This document shows, one piece after another, positions 31,163 to 40,870 of a stretch of 64,000 nt of DNA. Origin of the DNA: Lucinisca nassula (taxonomy: Eukaryota > Mollusca > Bivalvia > Lucinida > Lucinidae); NCBI GenBank assembly GCA_963580285.1, contig OY757010.1, positions 65,742,406 to 65,806,405 of the forward strand, written 5' to 3'. Position 1 is the stretch's first letter. Every line of letters begins with the position of its first letter. The notes under the pieces were generated by a model. The model saw only the letters and a list, made by a program, of their open reading frames with translations. It was not told the DNA's origin and ran no database searches. Both the position numbers and the translations under genes were made by a program.

Positions 31163-31430
31163 GACTTTAAAATAAATTATTGGTTTAGACTCATATTCTA
31201 GACAGGTTTTTAATTTTTTGGACCCCAATTTGATTTATATCAACCTTTGTATAGACTGCCTATTAGAAATCTGTAAAATTGCAGTATGTTTCCTCTGGCT
31301 TCCTTTGCCGGATCATTACAGGGTCACTGATGAGGCTTAATTAGCCGAAACTACGTAGTATGGCCCATCTTCTTTCTTATGAATGTTTTCATTGCTCTTA
31401 AAGGAACTCATTTTTTATTTTTATTCATAG
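31163..31430 (+). mobile_element. Hammerhead-ribozyme element, copy 2
   Basis: This segment is absent from the family Q copy at 20785. It contains the ribozyme at 31321-31366. The tail-like words (TGTAAAATTGCAGTATGTTT, TTCCTTTGCCGGATCATTAC) lie before the ribozyme, whereas in copy 1 they follow it. The limits are set by comparison with copy 1 of Q and are good to a few bases. Confidence 0.65.
31321..31366 (+). ncRNA. Hammerhead ribozyme, type I, copy 2
   Basis: Same 46-nt layout as the copy at 12888. Stem I GGGTCA / TGGCCC (31321-31326, 31361-31366). CTGATGA (31327-31333). Helix II GGCT-TAATT-AGCC (31334-31346). GAAA (31347-31350). Palindromic helix III CTACGTAG (31351-31358). Cleavage triplet GTA with a predicted cut after 31360. 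Differences from copy 1 preserve pairing in helices II and III. Confidence 0.9.
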
Positions 31431-31898
31431 CAACGTCACTAAACATTCATGCAGTGTCAACACAATATGGTGGACGTTGGTAACCGAAGTGACTGCAGCA
31501 TTAAAAATCCGCGCTTAGAAATGGAAGGTATGCAAGAAAAAGAATCCAATATGGGTGTGAGGGGTGGATTGAAAAATCCGTCCCTCGGGATCACTGTCCA
31601 GCATCACTCGGCAAGCCTCGTGATGCCGGACAGTGTCCCTCGGGACGGATTTTTCCATCCACCCCTCACACCCATATAAGATTCTTATATTCTATCCCAG
31701 GCTAAAACCACAGATTTCCTTGTCTGGGTGTGGAAGAAATATCCATTACCCTTAAGGGATGGCCTTGGTAGCTCAGTCGGATTTGTGGGTTCAATACCTG
31801 CTGGGTCGCAACATTCTGTCGTAGGAATTGATCATGAAATCTTTCTATGGTCATTCTCTTCCTTCCACTGATTCAAGAAGGGCAGTTGTCAGTTTCTG

Positions 31899-32990
31899 TA
31901 CATCATGCTTACAAGTCCGTGAAATGAACAGCTCCTCTAAACCCCACTTTATTTAGAGAAAACTGGGGTTTACAGGTGTATACATTATTTTAAATATTGT
32001 TTCTAAGACATAGTTGTGGGTATTCAATGAGGCGGTTTTAACGAGCACCCACAACCTATGTTTGGAGGATAAATAAGAAAAATATCCGAAATTTTCACCC
32101 GAAAAGTAACTATTTTGGAGAGATAAAATAATCAGAATCAGAATTGTTACTGGTGACACGTCAAATGACATTCATACACCAGGACCTGTGATGTGGGAAG
32201 TCAGTCCCTAGCTCTAACCAAAGAGGTAAATTTAGCTACACAATCATCAGCACCTTCAGCTGTCGAAATAATCGAATCGGGGAAGGGCATTCCAATCTCT
32301 AATGGTTCTGGGGAAGAACGACTCTTTATAAATGTCAATTCTTGCGCTAAGGGTCTGAAACGCCAACGAATGGTGATTTCTACAGTGTCTAGCTGGGGGA
32401 ACAAGGTCATCTGTTGGAATGCTGGCAGCACCCTTTAGACCTTTGTGTAAAAGGATTAGCCTACTGTCTTTTCTCCTTTTCTTGAGAGACTCCCATTTTA
32501 ATTTTCCAAGTATTCCAGTCATGCTCCCAGTTTCAAAGCAGTAATTGCCTGTTACAAATCTAGCAGCTCTATTCTGGAATTTCTCAATTTCATCGTTAAG
32601 GACCACTCCACTGGGGTCCCAGATACAACTACCATATTCCAAGATTGGGCGAACAAGACCTTTATATGCTGCCTCTTTAACATCCTGGGGGCACTAATGA
32701 AGATTTCGCCTCAGGAAACCAAGCGTTCTATTTGCCTTAGTACACATGTTGCTAATATGAGTATTCTATCTCAAGTTGTGTGAGATTGTCACTCCAAGGT
32801 ATTTAATGGAGTCCACATTCTCGAGGACCGTTCCCTCTAAGGTGTAAGAAGCCTCAACTTTATTAGATCTCTTCCTAGTTATCTGCATAATATTGCATTT
32901 AACTGGCTGAAATCTCATGCCCCATTTACGTGCCCAATATCGTAATCTACCATAATGCACTATGTCTCACGTGTGTGTTATCATAATGAG
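31899..32990. mobile_element. Family H-prime MITE split by a LINE
   Basis: The left part runs CATCATGCTTACAAGTCCGT to TATTTTGGAGAGATAAAA and the right part AATGCACTATGTCTCACGTG to TTATCATAATGAG. They match 21255-21500 as one unit. Confidence 0.7.
32256..32960 (-). pseudogene. LINE reverse transcriptase C-terminal fragment (Jockey/CR1-like)
   Basis: A single frame with two in-frame TAG stops (32766-32768, 32694-32696). Recognisable pieces are WARKWGMRFQPVKCNIMQI, ENVDSIKYLGVTISHNLR, TKANRTLGFLRRNL, YKGLVRPILEYGSCIWDP and FQNRAARFVTGNY, the thumb and post-RT tail of non-LTR elements that retain W..KW.M.FN..KC and LEY.S..W motifs. It is severely 5' truncated and ends in a short AATCAG-type tail (32129-32145 on the plus strand). 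Exact clade uncertain. Confidence 0.85.
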
Positions 32991-33124
32991 AAAGAATGTG
33001 CACTGTACTGGTTAACCGCTTAAGTATTAGCCAGCACAGGAAAAGTGTGGTTAGTTAGACAGTCTTGATATGACCTGAAATGTTGATTGGGCCATTTAAC
33101 TCCAAAACAAACAGACCTGCAACA

Positions 33125-33785
33125 TACAAACTCTTTCACATGATTTGTTTGATTGTTCGGTGTTTAATGGCCCAGTCAACACTATGTCATATAGAGCCAG
33201 CCAGTTTACCTAACCACACTTTTCTTTGGCAGGCTTATCCACATACAGTGAAATTTCGCTATTAAGACCACCTAAAATTAAGACTAGTTCTGCTTTTAAA
33301 AGCTCAGTTATTCATTCTTTCTATTTGGGACTGTTCAAAAGTGGTCTTAAAGACCACTTTTGAAAAGTCCCAAAGGTAGTCTTAATACAGGAATTTTACA
33401 TACCTGAGATACCTCCCTCATCAGGAGGGTGACTCCCCCATTTTGGAGAAAACTTTTGCCCAATTTATGCCAAATTTTAGTAAAATTTTGGAGTCTTCCT
33501 CATTTTAACTGAAAATTTCTGTATATATTCTTTACAATGGCAAATCTCCCTCATACAGTTCAAAAAATTATCACAGGTATGATTTACTATATATGGTAAA
33601 CTGTTACAGTGCACATTCTTTTGCCAGAAACTGACATTCCCTGCTTGAATCAGCAGAAGGGAAAGTACTACTAGAAAATTTCATGATCAGTTTCCACAAA
33701 AGAATGTTGCAGATCTAGCAGGAACCCATGACCAGCTGAACACCAGTCAGATGTGCAACTGAATGAGCTACCTAGGCCAGCGCTT
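33125..33785 (-). mobile_element. SINE family D, copy 6, carrying two MITEs
   Basis: Tail side: GTTTGATTGTTCGGTGTTTA and CACTTTTCTTTGGCAGGCTT. Head side: GAAACTGACATTCCCTGCTT to GAATGAGCTACCTAGGCCAG. Between them are MITEs at 33246-33399 and about 33402-33575. Confidence 0.75.
33246..33399. mobile_element. pogo-type MITE (AAGACCACC ends)
   Basis: CAGTGAAATTTCGCTATTAA..GTCTTAATACAGGAATTTTAC with an inner palindrome TTCAAAAGTGGTCTTAAAGA. The intact relative is at 54928-55134. A second small insert with TACCTGAGATACCTCC / ATCACAGGTA ends follows at 33402-33575. Confidence 0.7.
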
Positions 33786-33825
33786 TCACATGGAAGTAAA
33801 CAATATTCACTAATCAGCATTGTAA

Positions 33826-33932
33826 ATATGTTCTATAAAAGGGTTATCCTTTGGAAGCATGGAATACACCACAGAACTGGAAAATATGGGGTGTACATGT
33901 TTTCTTGGCCAGGCTAGCCTAACTCAGCTTAA
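33826..33932 (-). repeat. Remnant of the hammerhead element (core lost), copy 3
   Basis: On the minus strand it reads GGCTAGCC (helix III-like palindrome), TGGCC, AAGAAAACATGTACACC and the copy-1 tail CCAGTTCTGTGGTGTATTCC, TTCCAAAGGATAACCC, ending TATAGAACAT. CTGATGA and helix II are missing, so no ribozyme remains. Confidence 0.65.
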
Positions 33933-34022
33933 AAAAAATGATAAAAGAACCAAAATGATGTTTCATGCACGGAAAAGCATTCCCCCCAACCCCCACCCCC
34001 AGACACACACACACACACTTAA

Positions 34023-36071
34023 CCCGTAAGATGCCAATCACAACAATTGTTGTCTGCTTTGTCCTCTGCTGGTAACATTCAAAAACATTTTTGCAAGCAG
34101 TGTGGACCAGATCAGGCTGCTCCTAGAGGAGCAGTCTGATCAAAGTCCACACTCCCTGTATACAACAAGAGTTGTCAGAAGACAACAAAGCTCGCCTTTG
34201 GGGGCCTAAGATGGATGAGGGCAAGTTATCCAAATTTTTTCTTCTGTAAAAAAGCCCAACAGACAGCAGCAAATGAAAGAGAACCAAAAAGTACCCCCAA
34301 TCATCCTGTTTTCAAGCCTTTCCACTGTAAAATAAAAACATGAAAAAGGAATCTATATTTCATAAAAAAAAAGAAATCTACAAACTTCCAAGTAATAACA
34401 AGGCATCACAGCCAATACAAAATCCCTCGTGCAAGACAAATTAAAAAAAGCCTAGCCTAGCATTTGCGTAAAATTACATTATATCCATCAATAAATGTAG
34501 GTACTTAAGAGTGATAACAAAGTTTTTTCTAAAAATTGCCACAGTGACCTTGACTTTGAGCCCCAGGCCCTGAAAGTTGAACCGACTCGAGATATTATCA
34601 TACCCAACATTTGTATGAAGTTATCTTAAAATCCATCAATAAATGTGGACACTAGAGCAATGATCCAGTTTTTCTAAAAAAATAGCCACAGTGACCTTGA
34701 CCTTCAGCCCCTGACCCAGAAAGTCAAAGTCACTCAAGATATCATCATACCAAACATTTGTGTCAAGTTATTTTAAAATCCATCAATAAATGAAGGTGCA
34801 AGAGCAATGACAAAGTTTTTCTAAAAATAGCCACAGTGACCTTGACCTTCAGCCCCAGACCCTGAAAGTCGAACTCGCTCGAGATATCATCATACCCAAC
34901 ATTTGTGTGAAGTTATATTAAAATCCATTCATAAATGTAGGCACTAGAGCGATCTTAAAGTTTTTCTAAATTTAGCTACAGTGACCTTGACCTTCAGCCC
35001 CGGAACCTGAAAGTCAAAGTCACTCGAGATATCATCATATCCAGTATTTGCATGAAATTATATTAAAATCCATCCATAAATAAAGGCGCAAGAGCGATGA
35101 AAAAGATTTTCTAAAAATAGCCACAGTGACCTTGACCTCATGCCCCAGACCCTGAAAGTCGAACCAGCTCGAGATATCATCAAACCCAACGTATGTGTAA
35201 AGTTATATTAAAATCCATCCATAAATGTAGGCACTAGAGCGATCACAAAGTTTTTTAGAAAAATAGCCACAGTGACCTTGACCTTCAGCCCCAAACCCTG
35301 AAAGTTACACTTGCTAGAGATATCATCATACCCAACATTTGTGTGAAGTTATATTAAAATCTATCAATAAATTAAGGTGCAAGAGCGATGACAATGTTTT
35401 TCTAAAAATAGCCACAGTGACCTTGACCCAGTGACCCTGAAAGTAGTGACCTTGACCTTAAGCCCAGGATCCTAAAAGTCAAAGTCACTCGAGATATCAA
35501 TATACCCAAGTTATATTAAAATCCATCAATAAATGAAGGCGCTAGAGCGATGACAATGTTTTTCTAAAAATAGCCACAGTGACCTTGACCTTGAGCCCCA
35601 GACCCGCTATGTTTTTAAAAAGAAAAAAAAAAAAGAAAAGAAAAAAAAAAAATACATGCCTCCCCCGGGATTTGAACTCACGCAGCTTGCAGGTAAACTT
35701 TAACACAGGAAAGTAAGGGAGGTAATACAGAGGAAAATATTAACTTCTCAAAAAGACCAATTTAAGCCAAAAAACCTGTAAAATGAAGTACAATGATAAT
35801 GTTAAATATTCTTTTTTACCAATTGTTAATTAAATATTCAAAATAAACTTGTAAAACATCACATATAAGAGCTTGCAGGTAAACTTTAACCAAATGCGGA
35901 CGCTGACGCCGACGCTGACGCCGACGCCGGACGCCCGGGGGTATGGCAATAGCTCCCCCTTACTTTCGTAAGGCGAGCTAAAAATATGTTTGCAAAGTTT
36001 GCAAGAAGATGCAGCAGACAACTTAAAACAGACAACATTTTCAGATGCAGTCTTTCATGGCATCTTAAGGG
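34023..36071. mobile_element. TTAA MITE, family K, copy 3, split by a Helentron-like element
   Basis: The left half is CCCGTAAGATGCCAATCACA to TCCACACTCCCTGTATACA, with the core-1 hairpin at 34100-34155. The right half is AAATATGTTTGCAAAGTTTG to CATGGCATCTTAAGGG. The halves join as in copy 1. A (CA)n run precedes it (34004-34018). Confidence 0.8.
34166..35980 (-). mobile_element. Helentron-like noncoding element (HINE 3), 1.8 kb
   Basis: On the minus strand the 5' end TAGCTCGCCTTACG is followed by simple GGCGTCGGCGTCAGCGTC repeats. The 3' end has the inverted match AAAGGCGAGC, hairpin GTTGTC-TTCT-GACAAC and CTCTTG. The interior (34510-35600 on plus) is about eight units of roughly 145-155 bp with GCCACAGTGACCTTGACCTT and GCTCGAGATATCATCATACC. 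It is inserted without target duplication into a family K MITE. Confidence 0.8.
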
Positions 36072-36119
36072 ATAAACATCTAGTAGCTGCCCATATTGGT
36101 TTGATTTATCACATATCAC

Positions 36120-36418
36120 ATACCCTGCCCATCAGGGCTTGAAGAAATAGATGGGCTGCATGATGCTTCCACGCAGAGCTGAAACCGACCACACATGAGT
36201 ACTGGTAAACCGCTTAGAGGATCTAAGCCTGCCCAGGCAAAGCGGTGCAAGTCAGACCATCCATGCTTATAAATCCTATTGGTTTCATTGGGTGACAGGG
36301 CTCGAGATGTCATTTCATCACGATGTCGGGTAAATGTCCCACAAAATTGGAAGCAACGTTTCAAAAATGACCTACACAGTATTGACCAGGAAGTTAAACC
36401 TCAAATCAAAGAAATAAA
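36120..36418 (+). mobile_element. SINE family B, copy 7
   Basis: Near-complete: CTGCCCATCAGGGCTTGAAG, TGAAACCGACCACACATGAG, GGTTTCATTGGGTGACAGGG, AAACCTCAAATCAAAGAAAT. It begins about 45 bp downstream of the MIEAP-like stop codon. Confidence 0.85.
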
Positions 36419-36464
36419 CATATCACAGCCGAATAAACAACATTCCTCGTAAGCTACAAACATT

Positions 36465-36749
36465 TCATGTTTGGACAATGGCTCTGTGCACGCAAGGTCC
36501 ATGACTGTTTTGTAGCAGTGCTGGCCATAGAATATTCTGTATCAAGATTGACTGGTTATTTGACGGTTCCACTCTTACATGTAGGTCAGGCTGGAACACC
36601 TTGGAGTCATACAGTATGGTGAAAGATGGTTGCTGGACTGACAGGCCCCAGGCCGTGTGGATACAACTCTCAATGTAATTTTTGAGTCCTTCACATTTCT
36701 TTAGACAGGGGTAGTCATACAAAGTGGCGTAGATCTGTGAACACACTTC
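36465..36749 (-). CDS. MIEAP/SPATA18-like protein, last coding exon
   Basis: Acceptor CTTGTCTTTTTACAG|GAAGTG. The exon reads EVCSQIYATLYDYPCLKKCE, then GLKNYIESCIHTAWGLSVQQ and, near the end, VFQPDLHVRVE and NILWPALLQNSHGPCVHRA, then a TGA stop. The pattern of a Trp-containing helix, a short 'QxPxxxLxYD' strand, 'F.PDLHVR' and a closing 'WPALL....GPCV.K' is the C-terminal domain of mitochondria-eating protein, a mitochondrial quality-control factor expanded in bivalves (recollection). The frame is phase 0 with the previous exon (39766-39954). No AATAAA was seen immediately downstream. Confidence 0.75.
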   Translation of the reverse strand, partial: EVCSQIYATLYDYPCLKKCEGLKNYIESCIHTAWGLSVQQPSFTILYDSKVFQPDLHVRVEPSNNQSILIQNILWPALLQNSHGPCVHRAIVQT

Positions 36750-36795
36750 CTGTAAAAAGACAAGGACAGCGAGCTGGAGAAAAACTTATTTAGTA

Positions 36796-37012
36796 CACCA
36801 CAACCTCTTTATAACACTACTGTTTGGGTCCAAAACAAAAACTGTGTTAGTTAAACAATTGTGTTATATCCAAACAAAAATGTATAGATTATGTAGAAAA
36901 ATGACCATTTATGGTCATTTTTCTGAATAATCTATGCATTTTGGGGATTCTTCCAAGTGTGTTATATCCAAAATCGTGTTATAACGAACTGTGTTATAAT
37001 AAGGCTGCAGTG
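36796..37012. mobile_element. TA-flanked MITE, family O, intact copy
   Basis: CACCACAACCTCTTTATAAC to GTTATAATAAGGCTGCAGTG between TA dinucleotides. The centre AAAAATGACCATTTATGGTC folds on itself. It is intronic in the MIEAP-like gene. Confidence 0.8.
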
Positions 37013-37040
37013 TATATGAAATGAGCCATGTTATGAAAAA

Positions 37041-37108
37041 TTTGCGAGCAACAAAGGTGCAGGTCAGACTGCGCATCTGCGCAGTCTGATCTGTACTTTT
37101 GTTGTTCA
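37041..37108. repeat. Short palindrome with modified core-1 sequence
   Basis: AACAAAGGTGCAGGTCAGAC and GTCTGATCTGTACTTTTGTT frame TGCGCATCTGCGCA. 37110-37282 has nothing else. Confidence 0.55.
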
Positions 37109-37286
37109 TTGACTGGACGTACTAGTACAATACCTCCATTTTCTATACATGTATCGAAAATTTCAAGAGGCTTGATAGTCTTTGTGTAGCTGAGCAGGCT
37201 GGTTTGTGTTAAACCTGGTCACAGACGCGGAAGACAGGTTTTTTTTGTCGTGGGCTCAACTACAAGATTAGATATATTCATATTAA

Positions 37287-37867
37287 CCCTTTACCACTCA
37301 GATACGTGTTTTTACGTGTCTGCACCCCCCCCCCCATTTTAATCCCCAGAAGCACCTTAAATCTGCATTTCTACCCCTGGATAGTTATGTTTGCTTTAGG
37401 ATTTGTTGGGCAAAAAAGTGACCTGTTTTTTCGCGCGCCTCCCCACTAAAAATATTCTAGGGGGGATTGGGTGTATGGCCCAACCGGCCGCTAAAATTTA
37501 TATCTGAGGGTGTCTGGGGTCAAAAATGCCTGAAAATTGATGCTGATAAAACATGCTGCAAACAGTGAAAATGGCCAGTGCCAAACACCTTAATTGTTGC
37601 CTTGACAGCTGTGTGAAGATTAAAATGTGGTCAAAAATTCATGTGAAAACACACTTTTTGCCAACTTTGAGAAGCCCCCTCTTTACCATGACAACAATGA
37701 TCAAGTCATGAAAGGTTGCATTTGAAAGGCTACTGCCCAATGAACATTCATACCGAGTTTGGTGTAAAACAGACCATCCATTATGAAACAATGGCTAGTT
37801 GAAGTTGCTGTCAGGTGCAACACTGTGAAAATCAGCGAAATTCACAAAATCCCTGAGTGGTAAAGGG
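37287..37867. mobile_element. TTAA MITE, family U, 581 bp
   Basis: TTAA at 37283-37286 and 37868-37871. Ends CCCTTTACCACTCAG and CTGAGTGGTAAAGGG are perfect inverted repeats. It contains a C-run (37325-37337). An inverted, diverged copy lies at 41511-42120. Confidence 0.85.
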
Positions 37868-37886
37868 TTAACTGGAGAAATTTCGG

Positions 37887-38525
37887 GCCTCCGTGGCCTA
37901 ATGGGTAAGAGCAATGGCTCTTAATCATTAGATCTCTCACCACTGTTGTTGGCGCTTCACTGTGCTGGGTCATGCCTCGCTTGGCTGGGTCATGCCTTTC
38001 TCGACTGAGAGGCCAAGTTTGTTTGTTTGCTTGTAATGGAGTTTTTAGGTCATTTTTGAGTTGTCAGTTTACCTATCCACAGTTTTCCTGGGCAAGCGTA
38101 TATGTAAGCGGTTAACTGCCCTTCTTGAATCAGCGGAAGGATTGAGATGCCAAGTTCTGTAATAGAAGGTCAGGTGGTTTTTCTCCACATACTCCTGTTT
38201 TTGCCCACCTCTCATTAACCCTTATCATGCTATGCTATTCACGACAACCCCTATCTTTGCAAACAGTGTAGATCCAGATCAGATGGCTTTTGAAGAAGCC
38301 ATCTGATCAGGATCTACACTGTTTCGCATTCAGTTTATGAATTTGTAGCAATAAATTACATCAAGTAATTTGATTGGTTGATAGACAGAAATGGGTGTGG
38401 CTTAGATGAATATTCAGCAAGATAAGGGTTAACCATCGGCTTGAAATAAGTGAAAGGACTGAAAACCAAAAAACAAAAAGACAAAGTGCAGACCTCTAAA
38501 ACAAAATTTCTGACTGTAAAACCGC
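37887..38525 (+). mobile_element. SINE family E, copy 3, split by SINE D and a TTAA MITE
   Basis: The head GCCTCCGTGGCCTAATGGGT resumes at GAGATGCCAAGTTCTGTAAT (38143) and again at CCATCGGCTTGAAATAAGTG (38433). The intervening pieces are a minus-strand 5'-truncated SINE D (38010-38139), flanked by TGAGAGGCCAAGTT and TGAGATGCCAAGTT, and a family P MITE. Confidence 0.8.
38219..38428. mobile_element. piggyBac-like TTAA MITE, family P, copy 3
   Basis: TTAA on both sides (38215-38218, 38429-38432), ends CCCTTATCATGCTATGC and CAGCAAGATAAGGG, and core-1 hairpin GTGTAGATCCAGATCAGATG/complement. The intact SINE E sequence (CTGATTAATGATTGG) shows TTAA was present once before insertion. Confidence 0.9.
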
Positions 38526-38532
38526 TTATTAA

Positions 38533-38737
38533 CCCTTTTCTTGCTGTTCGCGGCAACCCCTATCTTTGCAAACAGTGTAGATCCAGATCAGATGGCTTCT
38601 GAAGAAGCCATCTGATCAGGATCTACACTGTTTGACATTCAATTTATGAATTTGTAGGAATAAATTACATCAAGTAATTTGATTGGTTGATAGACAGAAA
38701 TGGGTGTGGCTTAGACGAATTTTCAGCAAGATAAGGG
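38533..38737. mobile_element. Family P MITE, copy 4 (tandem duplicate)
   Basis: Together with its right flank (TTGGCTTGAAATAAGTG.. CAGACTGTAAAACC, to about 38842) it repeats the unit 38219-38528. The two MITEs therefore arose by a roughly 313-bp tandem duplication rather than by two insertions. Confidence 0.85.
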
Positions 38738-38849
38738 TTAACCATTGGCTTGAAATAAGTGAAATAATCTTGAAAGGACTGTGAAAACCAAAAAGACAAA
38801 GTGCAGACCTCTAAAACAAAATTTCAGACTGTAAAACCACTGATTAACC

Positions 38850-39477
38850 TCCCAAAATAACAATCTTGAATACAGTTTTATAAAGCAATCACACATTCTA
38901 GTAACCTAATAAAGGGGGTCGAATAACTGCACGCTATAATCGGTAGTGACCTATAATACCTTCTACTGACCTATAATACGTCTAGTGACCGTTAATAGAC
39001 CTGGCCTACTTTTCAGGTCACTAATTTACAAGTGTAAACAATAACATGCTACCTTTTATACATGGGAAAACAACGAAACTGCAAGTTAAAATCCCTGCAA
39101 TATTCATTTGAACAGATTTTCAGAAATTTCAGCTAAATTCTTACCTTCTCGGCCTTTCCTGGTTTGAATGGCCCGTTTGAATAACTGCGCACTGCTACTG
39201 CAATTGAGTTTCAACCTCGAAAATAATTTCTAAAGCTAAAATAAACTACTTATTTGCAAGTTTTCATACAGAATGTAAAGCGCTGAGAAACTTTTATTCG
39301 AGCGTCCATGTTGTTTCCTGCGTCTTTGTGTCGTGGTGACGTCAAAAACTTTGCACTCGTTGACGTCATGTTATACTACGTGTGCGCGCCATGGCACTGA
39401 ATGTCGTTTAACATGCCACACTGTCTGCTGGCTTTTTTTTGCCGAAATTTGCTAAATTATTGCAAAACCCCTTGATT
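38850..39477. other. No recognised feature
   Basis: Contains a short run of ACCTATAATAC-type repeats (38940-39000) and a GC-richer patch near 39340-39400. No exon or terminal repeats were seen. Confidence 0.4.
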
Positions 39478-39655
39478 TTTCAATTGCGGTATAAACTAAA
39501 TACATGATTAGTGTCTTTAATAATAAAATATAATCGGTTCGCCGCGACAGTTTTATAGGGGCTGGCTAAAGCTCGCCCCTATAAAATTGTCTAAGGCTCA
39601 CCGATTATATTTTATTATTAAAGACACTAACCATGTATTTACTATATCCCCTTAC
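39478..39655. mobile_element. Family V palindromic MITE, uninterrupted
   Basis: GTGTCTTTAATAATAAAATA.. and its complement TATTTTATTATTAAAGACAC form long arms around GGGGCTGGCTAAAGCTCGCC. Confidence 0.75.
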
Positions 39656-39765
39656 TGGAATACCTCAGCAGATGTCCTCAGGGATACAGGGTTTACCTAA
39701 TCCCCAGTATATGCCTGCAGCCCTACCTTAGCAGGATGGGGGAGGGAAACAGTAATAGAGCATAC

Positions 39766-39954
39766 CTCAATACAGGTTGAAGTATCAAATCTGTCAAAAG
39801 CTTTGCACAGATATTCCTCAATGTGTCTTTCCATTTCCATAGCAACAGTCTCATCAATAGACTCAGCTGTAGTGTTGACAACAGGAAGGTTTAATATATG
39901 CCGTAACTTCCCATGTAACTCCTGTATGTTCTGCTGGACTGAACGGAAGGCAAG
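39766..39954 (-). CDS. MIEAP/SPATA18-like protein, internal exon
   Basis: Acceptor TTTTATTTTCAAACAG, donor ATTGAG|GTATGC, 189 nt, phase 0 at both ends. It encodes LAFRSVQQNIQELHGKLRHI, then LNLPVVNTTAESIDETVAME and MERHIEEYLCKAFDRFDTST. This joins the preceding exon's ...KGKILFSVVV to give the 'LLF.VVVLAFRSVQ' helix that I associate with the C-terminal MIEAP domain. Confidence 0.75.
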
Positions 39955-40284
39955 CTGTTTGAAAATAAAACAGATTTGTTATGCAATGTCCACATGATCA
40001 ACATTTGTTGAATTCAGCAACACTGTCAAAATTTACTGCTGAATTCATCTCTTCATCTGGTAGGAAACTGATGGATTCCGTTTTTCTATCTATCAAAGAC
40101 AAAAACTGTCAACTTGCCCAGGTGGTCAAGTTGGCATGGCCTGACATTGTAATGTCTGAGCAATGTATGTACCAATGGACTTCACTGTGCAATACCTCAT
40201 TTATAAGAAAACTTGTCTTTGGGGACCTCGGATGAGTGATCATACATACCAAACAGACAAACCTTGTGTGAATTCTGATCACTT
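39955..40284. other. No recognised feature (intron)
   Basis: Intron sequence of the MIEAP-like gene. Open frames on the plus strand here lack splice context and family resemblance. Confidence 0.4.
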
Positions 40285-40492
40285 TTTTATTTTGGTTTTA
40301 TGTCCCTTTTAAATATTATTTCAGCCATTAACAGAGGCTGAAATATTGTTAAAAATCAAGCTCCAGAGAACCTCAAAGGAGAAAAAATACCTAACCTTCC
40401 CTGTCTCACATGATCTGGGCGAGGCTCAAATCCACAGCAGTAAGCAACCTTATGTTTAAGTCAGTGCTCTTAACTACTTGGCAATGGAGGCA
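40285..40492 (-). mobile_element. SINE family E, degraded copy
   Basis: On minus: GCCTCCATTGCCAAGTAGTT, TAAGAGCACTGACTTAAAC and TGTGGATTTGAGCC (B-box side), with a TTTTGGTTTTATG tail on plus. Confidence 0.6.
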
Positions 40493-40521
40493 TATTATGT
40501 GTACAGTATTTGTTGTATATA

Positions 40522-40870
40522 CAGTGGAACTTCGATGGCTCGACCACCGATGGCTAGTTTAGAACGGCTGAGTCGAACCCGTTTTTGAGTCCCTAGGGAA
40601 TTCCTCTACATAAGAAGAAGTGTGGGACAATTACGGTGATTTTCGACTTTTATCTTGCAAATGTATGCTGTGTGTACTCATTCGGATCGCCTCTATGAGG
40701 TGATTCTAATGAGTACACACAACATACATTTTTATTTTACAACACCGAAAAAAAGTCCAAACATTAATTCCGTTATGCCTCCTGGCAGTTAACCTCAGTG
40801 GCTCGAACTACCCCTGTCTCGAACAGATTTTCGTGGCCCCAAAGGTGTTCGAGCCATTGAAGTTCGACTG
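40522..40870. mobile_element. pogo-like TA MITE, family I, copy 3
   Basis: CAGTGGAACTTCGATGGCTC to CCATTGAAGTTCGACTG with TA on each side. The core-2 hairpin has a few mismatches. A worn core-1 half follows at 40890-40935. Confidence 0.85.

Larger units (their letters stand above)
31019..31742. mobile_element. Palindromic element, family Q, copy 2, interrupted
   Basis: Ends TTCTTGCACACCAGACAAGG and CCTTGTCTGGGTGTGGAAGA. The central hairpin is GGGATCACTGTCCAGCATCA / CCGGACAGTGTCCCTCGGG. Relative to copy 1 it has an extra segment at about 31163-31430. Confidence 0.75.
31758..33117 (+). mobile_element. SINE family D, copy 5, carrying nested insertions
   Basis: The head GGCCTTGGTAGCTCAGTCGG and body GAAGGGCAGTTGTCAGTTTC end at about 31898. 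The 3' part resumes at about 32995 (TACTGGTTAACCGCTTAAGT..GGGCCATTTAACTCCAAAAC). The gap is filled by an H-prime MITE, itself split by a LINE fragment. Confidence 0.75.

Noticed and set aside
32193..32438. Plus-strand open frame over the LINE region
   Set aside because: Antisense shadow of the reverse-transcriptase fragment, which shows clear family motifs on the minus strand.
33400..33440. Minus-strand CTGATGAGGGAGG as a further hammerhead
   Set aside because: No CGAAA follows at the required distance and no stem I partner exists.
36587..36600. Splice donor (TACATGTAAGAG) inside the MIEAP-like last exon
   Set aside because: The frame continues past it with conserved-looking HVRVE..WPALL..GPCV and reaches a stop, so it is more likely internal coding sequence.
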